A DNA stretch of 59,873 bases, from contig ONEG01000012.1 of the NCBI GenBank assembly GCA_900316845.1, positions 1-59,873 on the forward strand. The letters are read 5' to 3'. Both the position numbers and the translations under genes were made by a program. Under the pieces are notes generated by a model that was not told the DNA's origin, searched no databases, and saw only the letters and a list, made by a program, of their open reading frames with translations. Source of the DNA: an uncultured Bacteroidales bacterium (GTDB lineage Bacteria; Bacteroidota; Bacteroidia; Bacteroidales; Paludibacteraceae). Positions 42,667-50,691 of this stretch are shown here, piece by piece; within the stretch, counting starts at the first letter, position 1, and each line of letters opens with the position of its first letter.

Positions 42667-42694
42667 CGGATTTTGGCAAGCATTCAGCGCGGTT

Positions 42695-42721
42695 GATGTG
42701 GAAAAATTGACGGAATTTGTA
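42695..42721. repeat. 27-bp dispersed repeat, copy 2
   Basis: Begins GATGTGGAAAAATTGACGGA; one mismatch to 17780-17806. It lies 53 bases upstream of the -33 box of the next promoter. Confidence 0.8.
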
Positions 42722-42747
42722 AAAAATGCTAAAAATATTAAAATAAG

Positions 42748-42779
42748 TTTGCGTATGTGCGTAAAATGTAGTACCTTTG
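42748..42779 (+). promoter_or_regulatory. Promoter of the 487-residue surface protein
   Basis: TTTGCGTATGTGC from 42748, TACCTTTG at 42772-42779, spacing 24. Confidence 0.85.
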
Positions 42780-42857
42780 CCGCAGATTTTGCAAAGTAAA
42801 CATAGCAAATGCTATTATAAAACCCAAAATTTTCGTTTAACTAAAACACAAAACACA

Positions 42858-44321
42858 ATGAAAAAAATTTTCACTTTAGCCGCTGCCGTATTGGCAAGCG
42901 TAACAATGATGGCACAAGATGCTCCAAGCGTAGATGTAGAGGCGATGACTGATGCTGCTTCAGAAACTTACTTTACATCGTACAACGGTGATGCTGTAAC
43001 GTTATCTTTAGCTGCTACTTACGAAACCTTTAACAATGCAGGTGGTTACTATGTAAAACTCGACCAAACTAACAACACTGCTTATGTTGGTGTTACCGCG
43101 CAGCAGGAAATCACTAAAGTTGCTTTTCTTGTGACAGGAAACGGAGATAATAAAAATATCAATGCCGGTCTTATTGGCTACACAGAAGTTACCGAAAACC
43201 CGGATTTCGCCCACGTTGATTATGCCACAAATATTGCCCCTGCCGTTGCGATCTCGTCCAAATATTATGAGAATGCACAATGGGTTGAGTTTGATCTTAC
43301 AGGACTTGAGCTAAAAGCTATTTATTTTGCAAAACAATGGAAGAACGTATATATCGGAGAATCGACCTCTAAAGCAAGTTATCCTTCCGGCAATGCTCAA
43401 TCTCTCTTTGTTTACGGTATCCGTGTATGGGCAGGTGCTGCAGTGCCAATGACCGACCCTGTTACTTCTGTAGAAATCTCAGGTCCAGAGGCATGCTATG
43501 TTAACCAAAAAGCTACCTATTCTGCAACCACAGACGTTAAGGCAAATGCATACAAATGGTTTGTAAACGATGCAGAGCAAGAAGGCGCAACCTCTGCTAA
43601 GTTTGACTTCACCCCGGATGCAGAAGGCAACTACAGCATCGTATGCCAGGCAAAGAACGACAACAACGCTGATTTCGTTGCTTCTGAAGCAATTGTATTG
43701 GTTGCTTCTGTAAGACCGGTTGTTGAGCGCGTTTCTGTTAGTGCTTCGACAACTTGGGACTTCGCAAATGCAGCGACCGCAAACGTTCAGGCTGAAAATG
43801 CAGATGATTTCTTCGTATTCGCTAATCTTGATGGCGAATGGGCAGAAAATTTTGCTGCTAATGCAATAGAAGGTCGTGCACAGTATTTCTACTACAAGAG
43901 CAACAACTGCTTCCAAGGTCATGCACTTCGTTTCACGACTACCGTCGCAGGAACCCTTACTGTTGAATTCAGCAATACCGGTAAGCCGGAGCGTCCTTAT
44001 CGTCACCTCTACCTCAATGGCGCTGACGTGAACCCGGAACTGAAATCTAACAGCACTACCAAATTAACCGCTGAGAATATTGCAGTTGAAGCTGGCGACA
44101 TTCTCCTCGAAGGTATGATGGAGGATAAAGACGAAAATGAAAACGATATCATGACTCCGAACATGCTTCGTTTCTACAAGGTTATCTTCACCGCAGCAGG
44201 CGAACCCACCGGCATCAACAATGCTGAGGAGGCTGTGAAGGCTGTTAAGGTTATCCGCAACGGTCAGCTCTTCATCGAGAAGAACGGCGTTCTCTTCAAC
44301 GCCCAGGGCGCACGCTTGTAA
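42858..44321 (+). CDS. Secreted surface protein with Ig-like domain and C-terminal sorting-like tail
   Basis: 487 residues from the ATG at 42858 (MKKIFTLAAAVLASVTMMAQ, a clean signal peptide). Around residues 205-290 a PKD/Ig-like domain is suggested by TYSATTDVKANAYKWFVNDA and NYSIVCQAKNDN. The C terminus KVIRNGQLFIEKNGVLFNA ending GARL matches the short tails seen on many Bacteroidales surface proteins, and resembles the tail of the giant protein. Ligand or function unknown. A terminator follows. Confidence 0.8.
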   Translation: MKKIFTLAAAVLASVTMMAQDAPSVDVEAMTDAASETYFTSYNGDAVTLSLAATYETFNNAGGYYVKLDQTNNTAYVGVTAQQEITKVAFLVTGNGDNKNINAGLIGYTEVTENPDFAHVDYATNIAPAVAISSKYYENAQWVEFDLTGLELKAIYFAKQWKNVYIGESTSKASYPSGNAQSLFVYGIRVWAGAAVPMTDPVTSVEISGPEACYVNQKATYSATTDVKANAYKWFVNDAEQEGATSAKFDFTPDAEGNYSIVCQAKNDNNADFVASEAIVLVASVRPVVERVSVSASTTWDFANAATANVQAENADDFFVFANLDGEWAENFAANAIEGRAQYFYYKSNNCFQGHALRFTTTVAGTLTVEFSNTGKPERPYRHLYLNGADVNPELKSNSTTKLTAENIAVEAGDILLEGMMEDKDENENDIMTPNMLRFYKVIFTAAGEPTGINNAEEAVKAVKVIRNGQLFIEKNGVLFNAQGARL

Positions 44322-44435
44322 TAATACTTGCACGACTGCGGGCATAGCCCTTGTAAAGTGCTACGTATTATACTACGCTTTCCCCATAGCAAACAGCCAA
44401 GGCTTGGTTTACTCTGGGGGTCCCGATAAGCAAAG

Positions 44436-44465
44436 GCTCCGCAGCAATGCGGAGTCTTTCTTTTG
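44436..44465 (+). terminator. Terminator after the surface protein gene
   Basis: CTCCGCA (44438-44444), loop GCAA, TGCGGAG (44449-44455), then TCTTTCTTTT. The stretch 44322-44655 holds this terminator, the rpsF promoter and a CTAG array; about 110 bases before the terminator contain no gene I can support. Confidence 0.9.
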
Positions 44466-44515
44466 TAGGTTAGAGATAGCAAAAATACTTTTTTTATAAA
44501 AAAAGCATTAAAAAA

Positions 44516-44547
44516 TTTGGTCAATTCAAAAAAAAGTTGTACCTTTG
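44516..44547 (+). promoter_or_regulatory. Promoter of the rpsF-rpsR-rplI operon
   Basis: TTTGGTCAATTCAAAA from 44516, TACCTTTG at 44540-44547, spacing 24. The -33 extension differs from the usual GCGTATGTC. Confidence 0.8.
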
Positions 44548-44585
44548 CACGCTTTTTCGCGTCATGCGCGTAAAAGCATAAAGGA

Positions 44586-44621
44586 ATCTAGAACATCTAG
44601 AGCATCTAGAAAATCTAGTAA
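44586..44621. repeat. Four ATCTAGAAC nonamers in the rpsF leader
   Basis: ATCTAGAAC, ATCTAGAGC, ATCTAGAAA, ATCTAGTAA, period 9, between the ribosomal promoter and the rpsF start. Confidence 0.9.
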
Positions 44622-44655
44622 TATTATTAACTAATTAAAATTAACATTTACTACA

Positions 44656-44997
44656 ATGGTAAATCATTATGAAGCTGCCTTCGTATTGACACCCGTTTTG
44701 TCTGAGCCGCAGACAAAGGAGGCAGTAGAAAAATTCGAGAATCTTCTCACGCAGAATGGCGGTACCATCCTGAACCGTGAGGAGTGGGGCTTGCGCCAAC
44801 TCGCTTACCCTATCCAAGGTAAAAATTCGGGCTTCTATTTCATCCTTCAGTTTGATGCTGAGCCCGCTGTAATCGCTACCCTCGAGACCGAGTTCCGTCG
44901 TGACGAGCGTGTAATCCGCTTCCTGACAACGCGTCTTGACAAGTACGCATTTGAGTACGCTGAGAAGCGTCGTAACAACTTTAAAAAGGAGGCTTAA
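44656..44997 (+). CDS. rpsF: Small ribosomal subunit protein bS6
   Basis: 113 residues; begins [20 protein letters not shown], has [18 protein letters not shown] and [16 protein letters not shown]. It binds 16S rRNA with bS18, encoded two bases after its stop. Confidence 0.97.
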   Translation: MVNHYEAAFVLTPVLSEPQTKEAVEKFENLLTQNGGTILNREEWGLRQLAYPIQGKNSGFYFILQFDAEPAVIATLETEFRRDERVIRFLTTRLDKYAFEYAEKRRNNFKKEA

Positions 44998-44999
44998 TC

Positions 45000-45266
45000 A
45001 TGGCACAGAATGACGAAATCCGCTATCTGACTCCGCAAGGTTCGGATCAGAAGAAGAAAAAGTACTGCCGCTTCAAGAAATCCGGCATCAAGTACATCGA
45101 TTACAAAGATCCTGAGTTCCTCAAGAAGTTCCTCAACGAGCAAGGAAAGATTCTTCCTCGCCGCATCACCGGTACTTCGCTCAAGTATCAGCGTAAAGTT
45201 GCCCAGGCCGTTAAGAAAGCACGCCACTTGGCTCTGCTGCCTTACGTAACCGACATGATGAAATAA
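45000..45266 (+). CDS. rpsR: Small ribosomal subunit protein bS18
   Basis: 88 residues; [36 protein letters not shown] and [12 protein letters not shown] are diagnostic. Partner of bS6. Confidence 0.97.
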   Translation: MAQNDEIRYLTPQGSDQKKKKYCRFKKSGIKYIDYKDPEFLKKFLNEQGKILPRRITGTSLKYQRKVAQAVKKARHLALLPYVTDMMK

Positions 45267-45298
45267 TTGTTTAACCGACTTTATTGAAAGGAAAAATT

Positions 45299-45742
45299 AT
45301 GGAAGTAATTCTGATTCAAGACCTTGCAAACCTCGGTTTCAAGAACGACATCGTAAAAGTACGTGACGGCTACGGACGTAACTACCTGCTGCCGCAGAAG
45401 ATTGCTATCATCGCTAATGAGAGCAACAAGAAACAGCTGGCAGAGAACCTCAAACAACAGGCTCACAAAGCTGCGAAAATCCTGGCTGACGCTCAGGCTC
45501 TCGAGGCCAAACTCGCTGAGACCGTAATCGAGGTTAAAGTAAAAGCAAATGAGGACGGTAAGATCTTCGGTACCGTTACCACCCAGAACATCTCTGACGC
45601 TCTCAAAGCACAGGAGATCCTGATCGACAAGAAAGTGATCACCATCGCTGAGCCGATCAAGGAACTTGGTGAGTACAGTGCACAAGCTCGCCTCCACCGC
45701 GAGGTAAAAGCAGAGATCAAGCTGAACGTAGTAGCTGAGTAA
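45299..45742 (+). CDS. rplI: Large ribosomal subunit protein bL9
   Basis: 147 residues from the ATG at 45299 (MEVILIQDLANLGFKND), with VRDGYGRNYLLPQKIA and the long central helix. The usual order rpsF-rpsR-rplI is kept; priB-type ssb is absent, as in other Bacteroidota. Confidence 0.97.
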   Translation: MEVILIQDLANLGFKNDIVKVRDGYGRNYLLPQKIAIIANESNKKQLAENLKQQAHKAAKILADAQALEAKLAETVIEVKVKANEDGKIFGTVTTQNISDALKAQEILIDKKVITIAEPIKELGEYSAQARLHREVKAEIKLNVVAE

Positions 45743-45779
45743 ACTAGAGTATTAACCAAAGCAATGAAGGTTCGTGCAA

Positions 45780-45810
45780 GTCGAGCGTAAGCTTGCTTAC
45801 GCAGCTCGAC
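45780..45810 (+). promoter_or_regulatory. Strong hairpin in the rpmE leader
   Basis: GTCGAGC (45780-45786) pairs with GCTCGAC (45804-45810), and GTAAGC with GCTTAC inside. No T-tract follows. An AATTTAAA/TTTAAATT palindrome lies just before the start codon. It could be a protein-binding leader or a processing site between rplI and rpmE. Confidence 0.6.
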
Positions 45811-45848
45811 GAAGCCGAAGCTCCAGAATTTAAATTTTTATTTAAATT

Positions 45849-46103
45849 ATGAAACAAGGAATTCATCCTGATAACTACCGCGTAGTAGTTTTCAAAGATA
45901 TGTCTGACGGTACTCAGTTCTTCAGCCGCTCTACTGCAGCTACGAAGGACACGATCGAAATCGACGGCGTTCAGTATCCGCTGATCAAGCTCGAGATCTC
46001 GAACACGAGTCACCCGTTCTACACCGGTAAGTCCAAACTCGTGGACACCGCAGGTCGTGTGGACAAATTTATGTCTCGCTACGGCAACCGCAACCGCAAG
46101 TAA
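45849..46103 (+). CDS. rpmE2: Large ribosomal subunit protein bL31, type B
   Basis: 84 residues; [40 protein letters not shown] and [13 protein letters not shown]. The CxxC zinc ligands of the A type are absent, so this is the zinc-independent form. Confidence 0.95.
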   Translation: MKQGIHPDNYRVVVFKDMSDGTQFFSRSTAATKDTIEIDGVQYPLIKLEISNTSHPFYTGKSKLVDTAGRVDKFMSRYGNRNRK

Positions 46104-46117
46104 TCCTTGCGATTTTC

Positions 46118-46155
46118 AAGGGGCGAGCACATGCTTGCCCCTTGTTGTTTTTTTT
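46118..46155 (+). terminator. Terminator after rpmE
   Basis: AAGGGGCGAGCA pairs with TGCTTGCCCCTT (46132-46143), followed by GTTG and eight T. Confidence 0.9.
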
Positions 46156-46167
46156 AAAAAAATCACT

Positions 46168-46956
46168 ATGAATAACACATCCCTCTGGCGCGCTTTAGGC
46201 CGCAATTTCATAATCTCCATCCTCCTTTTCGGATCCCTTTTGGGACTCCTCTGGCTCGTAGAATGGTTCCTTAATTCTCAATTGTCAATTGTCAATTGTC
46301 AATTATTAAAATGGCATGATTCCGCCTGGGTAGTCGGCATTCCTGCCTCTATCATCGGCGTTGCATATATCTTGACTGTTCGTGACCCGCAGAACTACAC
46401 CGGATTCTTTGCCGGCATCGTCATGTCGATCCTCTTAGGCATCCAGTTTCTGCTGCAAAACCAATACGACAGCGCGTTTCTCTTTTTCTTCGTCTTTATC
46501 CCGTTCCAACTGATGTCCATCTATAAATGGAGTCGCTCCAAAGACGACGGAGGCGCCTCGTTCGAACCGAAATTCCTTGACACCCCGCGACTTTTCCTGT
46601 CCGTCGCGCTGCTGCTCTTCATTACTGCGGGAGATGTTATTATCAACATATATGCCATTCATGGCGCACTCGCTTTGGACGGATGGAAAGAAGCTGTCAT
46701 CCTTTTGCTCAACGGCTTTCTCATCTCCTCATCGTTCCTTGCGAACTACTGGCTCATCTATCGCAAGACGGACTCATGGATATATTGGTTCATCTACAGC
46801 ATCGCCGGCATCGGACTCTTCATCCTCCTCGGAAATATATTCTCCATCGTCCTGTTCACCTTCTTCCTGGTGATTAACTCTATGGCAGGCATCGCCTGGC
46901 TCAAAGCCACCAAGCCGGAGAATATGGGCTGGTTAGCAACGTTTAACAAACAATAA
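46168..46956 (+). CDS. pnuC: PnuC-like nicotinamide riboside/mononucleotide transporter
   Basis: 262 residues from the ATG at 46168, with seven to eight membrane segments. The C-terminal part RKTDSWIYWFIYSIAGIGLF followed by LFTFFLVINSMAGIAWLKA follows the PnuC pattern. PnuC takes up nicotinamide riboside for NAD synthesis. A TGTCAAT repeat (46276-46310) puts NSQLSIVNCQL between the first and second membrane segments. It follows a terminator but has no consensus promoter of its own that I can find. Confidence 0.75.
   Translation: MNNTSLWRALGRNFIISILLFGSLLGLLWLVEWFLNSQLSIVNCQLLKWHDSAWVVGIPASIIGVAYILTVRDPQNYTGFFAGIVMSILLGIQFLLQNQYDSAFLFFFVFIPFQLMSIYKWSRSKDDGGASFEPKFLDTPRLFLSVALLLFITAGDVIINIYAIHGALALDGWKEAVILLLNGFLISSSFLANYWLIYRKTDSWIYWFIYSIAGIGLFILLGNIFSIVLFTFFLVINSMAGIAWLKATKPENMGWLATFNKQ
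46276..46310. repeat. TGTCAAT heptamers in pnuC
   Basis: TCTCAAT, TGTCAAT three times, TATTAAA, period 7, in frame as NSQLSIVNCQL. Confidence 0.95.
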
Positions 46957-46957
46957 A

Positions 46958-46997
46958 TCGACATATCGAAATATCGATCTATCGAAATATCGAAAAA
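46958..46997. repeat. ATATCGAA octamers between pnuC and the RluA-type gene
   Basis: CATATCGA, AATATCGA, TCTATCGA, AATATCGA, period 8. It fills nearly the whole 42-bp gap and ends two bases before the next ATG. Confidence 0.9.
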
Positions 46998-46998
46998 T

Positions 46999-47931
46999 AT
47001 GATCAAACGAAAACAAGACACCGTATTAAAAGTCGCGGAACCTGCGCAGCTCATGGATTTCCTTATCGCAAAGATGGGCGGCATGGCGAAATCGTCGGTC
47101 AAACAACTCTTAGGCCAGCGGCGTGTCAAAGTCGGCAACGCCGTACAGACGCGGCATGATTTCCCGCTCCATCCGGGCGATGTCGTAACCGTCTCTTCCG
47201 GCCGCGGCAACAGCCAATTGACGCATCCCAAACTGCGCATCGTCTATGAGGACGACGACTTGATTGTGGTGAACAAGCAACCGGGACTCTTGACCGTAGC
47301 GGCTACACCCGGCAGCTCCGAGACGACGGCGTTCTCTATCTTGCGCGCGTACGTAAAAAAACAGAACGCGCGCGCGGGCATATATGTCGTGCATCGCCTC
47401 GACCGTGAGACTTCCGGTCTGCTCGTTTTTGCCCGCTCGGAGGAACTCCAGCATTACATGCGCGAGTATTGGCGGGATTTGGTAACCGACCGGACGTATA
47501 TCGCCCTCGCTGAAGGTGTCTTGGAGCCACGCGAAGGAAAAATAACGACCTGGCTGACCGAAGACAAACGCAATGCGGTGGTTTATTCCTCCCCTGTGGA
47601 CGACGGCGGCGATATCGCCATCACGAACTATAAAGTACTCAAAACCTCTAAACGCGACGTGGGCGCAAATAATTCTCAATTGTCAACTGTCAATTATCAA
47701 TTAGTGGAGCTTCACCTCGAGACCGGCCGAACGAACCAGATCCGCGTGCATCTGGCGTCCAAAGGATGCCCGGTAGTGGGCGACCGCAAGTACGGTCACG
47801 GCAACGAATCCAGCCCTATTGACCGCCTCTGTCTGCATGCAAAAGTGCTGGAGTTCATCCATCCCGTGACGGAGAAAAAGGTGCGTTTCGAGAGCCCCGT
47901 TCCAAAAGAGTTTAACAAACTAGTATCCTAG
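46999..47931 (+). CDS. RluA-family pseudouridine synthase
   Basis: 310 residues. An N-terminal S4 RNA-binding domain (AKSSVKQLLGQRRVKVGNAV) is joined to the catalytic domain with the Asp in HRLDRETSGLLVFARS and GRTNQIRVHLASKGCPVVGD. It converts uridines in rRNA or tRNA; the exact site (RluC or RluD type) is unclear. A TGTCAAT repeat (47673-47702) inserts NNSQLSTVNYQL before VELHLETGRTNQ. The stop codon lies in a CTAG array. Confidence 0.9.
   Translation: MIKRKQDTVLKVAEPAQLMDFLIAKMGGMAKSSVKQLLGQRRVKVGNAVQTRHDFPLHPGDVVTVSSGRGNSQLTHPKLRIVYEDDDLIVVNKQPGLLTVAATPGSSETTAFSILRAYVKKQNARAGIYVVHRLDRETSGLLVFARSEELQHYMREYWRDLVTDRTYIALAEGVLEPREGKITTWLTEDKRNAVVYSSPVDDGGDIAITNYKVLKTSKRDVGANNSQLSTVNYQLVELHLETGRTNQIRVHLASKGCPVVGDRKYGHGNESSPIDRLCLHAKVLEFIHPVTEKKVRFESPVPKEFNKLVS
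47673..47702. repeat. TGTCAAT heptamers in the RluA-type gene
   Basis: TCTCAAT, TGTCAAC, TGTCAAT, TATCAAT, period 7, in frame as NSQLSTVNYQL. Confidence 0.9.
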
Positions 47932-47955
47932 GACCCTAGTGCCCTAGTACCCTAA
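47920..47955. repeat. CTAG octamers across the RluA-type gene stop
   Basis: CTAG at 47920, 47928, 47936 and 47944 and CTAA at 47952, exact period 8. The TAG stop (47929-47931) is in the second unit. Same arrangement as after ilvE. Confidence 0.9.
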
Positions 47956-47971
47956 AAAAACATACATCATT

Positions 47972-49315
47972 ATGCGCAAAATCCTTACACTTTCAGTTCT
48001 GTCTGCGTTGCTTCTTCTACCTTCCCTTCAGGGAGGGGATGGGGGTAGGCTTTCCGCCAAACGTCGTGTCCACACTATCGGCGACAGTACGATGAGCGAT
48101 TACAAACCCGCCGCCACGCCCAAACGCGGCTGGGGAATGTATCTGCAAGCCTTCTTCAACCCCGACTCCATCGAGGTCAACAACCGCGGCAAGTCCGGTG
48201 CTTCGACACGTACGTTCTACGAGACGGATAACCTCTGGCCGTCCGTCAAGAGACAGATGCTGCCCGGCGATTACCTCATCATCCAGTTTGCCCATAACGA
48301 CGAGAAATGCAAGGGCGAAGATGTCTATGTCCAGAACGCCAGACTGCGTGCGGAAGGCAAAGACACACTGACCGACATGCGCGGCACGGAACCGAACACT
48401 ACATACAAGGCATACCTGCGCACCTATATCCGCGAGGCACGAACGATGGGTGTGACGCCAATCCTGATGTCTCCTATCTGCCGCGTCTATTTTAAGGACG
48501 GCAAAATCAACGATGAAGGACGACATGTCTTGTCGCCCGAGAAAGACTACCCGAAAGCGATGCGGGAAGTGGCTGAAGAGATGAACGTGCCCTTCCTCGA
48601 CATGACAGCGAAAAGTCTGGAGATGTACGAAACGAGGGGCAAGGATTATTGCACGGAATATTATTTCAATTGCGGCGACAAGACCCATACAGGGCAATTA
48701 GGCGGCATGGTGAATGCGCACCTTGCGTATCTATTAATCAAGAACTGCCCGGATCTGACGGAACTTAAGTCCTGGACCGTTTTGCCGATGAAGGACGAGT
48801 ATCAGGCCTACGCGCAACGCATTGAGCAGGAAGGCAAGAAAGCGGCGTTTGCAGCCAAAGGAACGCCGTTTAGTATTCAGCTTTCAGCCATCAGCCTTCA
48901 GAACGTGGAATTAACGAAAAAAGGCTACGTAGCCGCCGGAGGACTCTGGCCCGCAGGGGAGATTGACGAAGTGGCAAACCGCTACATCGAATATACCATC
49001 ACCGCCGAAAAGAAAAAAGGTATCGTCATCGAGTCCATCATCCTGCCGGTTAAGGCGAAAGGCGGACCGGGCATGAATATCCATATCAATTACGGTTTCG
49101 GCGACGAATTCCGCAATGTAACAACCATTTACGAGAATACCGCCCTGCCGAAAAACAAGCCTGTTCTGGTCTCTTTGAACTACCCTATTCTCATTCCTGC
49201 CGGCGAGACTTTGCACCTCCGCATCCTGCCTTGGTACGACTCTAACGGCAGACCGCAAGGCAAGAAATTCCTCTCCCTCGGCGAACTCAAAATCGACGGC
49301 AAGAAGTTGAAATAA
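47972..49315 (+). CDS. GDSL-type rhamnogalacturonan acetylesterase
   Basis: 447 residues. Signal peptide MRKILTLSVLSALLLLPSL; SGNH blocks: IGDSTMSDY (nucleophilic Ser), NNRGKSGASTR, IIQFAHNDEK (Asn) and DKTHTGQLGG (Asp-x-x-His equivalent). It would remove O-acetyl groups from rhamnogalacturonan I and fits with GH28/DUF4861 at 30684-33386. The C-terminal part is a beta domain. Two repeats are inserted: a GC-rich palindrome just after the signal peptide (48016-48048) and TTCAGCC heptamers (48876-48903). Confidence 0.88.
   Translation: MRKILTLSVLSALLLLPSLQGGDGGRLSAKRRVHTIGDSTMSDYKPAATPKRGWGMYLQAFFNPDSIEVNNRGKSGASTRTFYETDNLWPSVKRQMLPGDYLIIQFAHNDEKCKGEDVYVQNARLRAEGKDTLTDMRGTEPNTTYKAYLRTYIREARTMGVTPILMSPICRVYFKDGKINDEGRHVLSPEKDYPKAMREVAEEMNVPFLDMTAKSLEMYETRGKDYCTEYYFNCGDKTHTGQLGGMVNAHLAYLLIKNCPDLTELKSWTVLPMKDEYQAYAQRIEQEGKKAAFAAKGTPFSIQLSAISLQNVELTKKGYVAAGGLWPAGEIDEVANRYIEYTITAEKKKGIVIESIILPVKAKGGPGMNIHINYGFGDEFRNVTTIYENTALPKNKPVLVSLNYPILIPAGETLHLRILPWYDSNGRPQGKKFLSLGELKIDGKKLK
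48016..48048. repeat. GC-rich palindromic element in the acetylesterase gene
   Basis: CTACC ... GGGTAG with inner CCCT TC AGGG and GGGGATGGGGG. It encodes LPSLQGGDGG at the signal-peptide end. Related to 9839-9871. Confidence 0.7.
48876..48903. repeat. TTCAGCC heptamers in the acetylesterase gene
   Basis: TTCAGCT, TTCAGCCA, TCAGCCT, TCAGAAC, period 7-8, in frame as IQLSAISLQN. Confidence 0.8.
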
Positions 49316-49334
49316 AATTATTTTTCCGAAAATA

Positions 49335-49366
49335 CTTGCATATATGCAAAAATTTTACTACCTTTG
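49335..49366 (+). promoter_or_regulatory. Promoter of the two envelope protein genes
   Basis: CTTGCATATATGCAAAA from 49335, TACCTTTG at 49359-49366, spacing 24. Confidence 0.8.
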
Positions 49367-49394
49367 CAGCGAAAAAGCAAAGGTAGTTTTTATT

Positions 49395-49925
49395 ATGAGT
49401 ACAGCTTTAGTTATCATACTCGCCGTCGCAGTGGTCATCTTTGGTTTTTGGATCATCCAATATTCCAATTTCCGCAACGAGGAAAAGAAACGTCAGTGGG
49501 AGTTGAAACGCGAATCCCAGAAGACCATCTCTCCTATCCGTCTCAGGGCGTACGAGCGCCTGACGCTCTTGTTGGAGCGCACAAAACCGGAGCACATGAT
49601 CATGGAGCTTCGCCAGAACCAGCCGGACGCGTTCTCCACTTGGACCATCGGGCAGGTTCAGCAATACTTGCTGCAGACCATCCGGGCGGAATTTGACCAC
49701 AACCAGAGCCAGCAGGTCTATGTCTCCGACGAAGTGTGGGATATGATCATCAACGCCCGTGACCAGATGGCGGCATTCGTCATCGCCATCGCCGGCCAAC
49801 TGCCGCCGAACGCTACTGTACAGATCTATATCCAGACACTGATGACCGCCTATTCCTCCAACGGCACGACACCGACTGACAAGGCTTTGGAGTACCTTAA
49901 AAACGAAGCAAAAGAGCTTATGTAA
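49395..49925 (+). CDS. Membrane-anchored conserved Bacteroidota protein
   Basis: 176 residues from the ATG at 49395 (MSTALVIILAVAVVIFGFWI, one membrane helix). The remainder is cytoplasmic-looking and helical: LRAYERLTLLLERTKPEHMI is typical of a conserved Bacteroidota family (I believe the one labelled DUF7935). No function known. It overlaps the next gene's start by one base. Confidence 0.75.
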   Translation: MSTALVIILAVAVVIFGFWIIQYSNFRNEEKKRQWELKRESQKTISPIRLRAYERLTLLLERTKPEHMIMELRQNQPDAFSTWTIGQVQQYLLQTIRAEFDHNQSQQVYVSDEVWDMIINARDQMAAFVIAIAGQLPPNATVQIYIQTLMTAYSSNGTTPTDKALEYLKNEAKELM

Positions 49926-50581
49926 TGAAAAAAAGAATAAAGAATAAAGACCGCTGCGCTGAAAGAGCAAAGACTTTTTGGTATCGACTAATGCTGATTA
50001 GTCTTTATTCCTTATTCCTTATTCCTTGTTCCTTCGGGCAGACGAACGACAGCATCTATAACGCGACGCAGATCAAACTCGACATCGCTTCGCCGGTAGT
50101 CATCGCAGGCACGCATCAATGGCAGATGCAGCACTACGAGATAGCGGCGAACGTCCAACTGGCGCGACGCTTCTTCCCTACCCTCGAACTCGGCTATTCC
50201 GGCGGAAAAACCCATCGGGGAGACAGTATCCGGTACAACGCCCACGGAGGTTTCTTCCGCGTAGGATGCGACATCAACCCGCTCAAGAAGCATAAGGACA
50301 GCCCCCACGCCCTCTTGGTCGGTCTCCGTCTCGGAACGGCTGTGCAAACAAAAGGCTATACCGATTGTTGGGGAGAAATCGTCGCGGGATGCCAAGTAGA
50401 GATAGCGAAAGTGCAGAAGACTGCCTTCTACATGGGATGGATGGGACGGTTCAAGGTCCTCTTCACACGAGACAAAGAGGGTCTGACCGCCGATCAGATG
50501 AAACCGATCTACATCCCCGGATTCGGAAATAGAGACAATATCGGATGGGGATTGAATTACTATTTGGGATGGAGATTCTGA
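49925..50581 (+). CDS. DUF6048-like outer-membrane-type protein
   Basis: 218 residues. The N terminus is basic, then a hydrophobic signal segment ending CSFGQ. The signal segment is encoded by TTATTCC heptamers. The mature part is beta-rich with alternating patterns (LELGYSGGKTHRGDSI, GGFFRVGCDINPLKK) and ends in GLNYYLGWRF, an aromatic C terminus typical of outer-membrane barrels. No defined function. Confidence 0.7.
   Translation: MKKRIKNKDRCAERAKTFWYRLMLISLYSLFLIPCSFGQTNDSIYNATQIKLDIASPVVIAGTHQWQMQHYEIAANVQLARRFFPTLELGYSGGKTHRGDSIRYNAHGGFFRVGCDINPLKKHKDSPHALLVGLRLGTAVQTKGYTDCWGEIVAGCQVEIAKVQKTAFYMGWMGRFKVLFTRDKEGLTADQMKPIYIPGFGNRDNIGWGLNYYLGWRF
50005..50032. repeat. TTATTCC heptamers encoding a signal peptide core
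   Basis: TTATTCC at 50005, 50012 and 50019 and TTGTTCC at 50026, period 7. They encode SLFLIPCS in the hydrophobic part of the signal segment. Confidence 0.9.
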
Positions 50582-50591
50582 TTCACGAAAC

Positions 50592-50646
50592 ACGGTCGAA
50601 TTACGGTCTTCGAACGACAGTCGAACGACGGTCAACCGACGGTCAA
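50592..50646. repeat. Five 11-bp repeats (ACGGTCGAA type) before tkt
   Basis: Units with period 11 from 50592: ACGGTCGAATT, ACGGTCTTCGA, ACGACAGTCGA, ACGACGGTCAA, CCGACGGTCAA. They occupy half of the 110-bp gap upstream of tkt. Confidence 0.85.
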
Positions 50647-50691
50647 GGCTAATGTAAGTACAATGTTAGGCACAAAAAAAATACCACTATA

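Noticed and set aside
42452..42799. Plus-strand 115-residue frame covering two promoters
   Set aside because: It runs across the minus promoter, an 11-bp array and the plus promoter; no start signal or family resemblance.
44322..44435. Possible small RNA between the surface protein gene and its terminator
   Set aside because: No promoter and no clear long-range pairing; it is most simply the 3' untranslated region.
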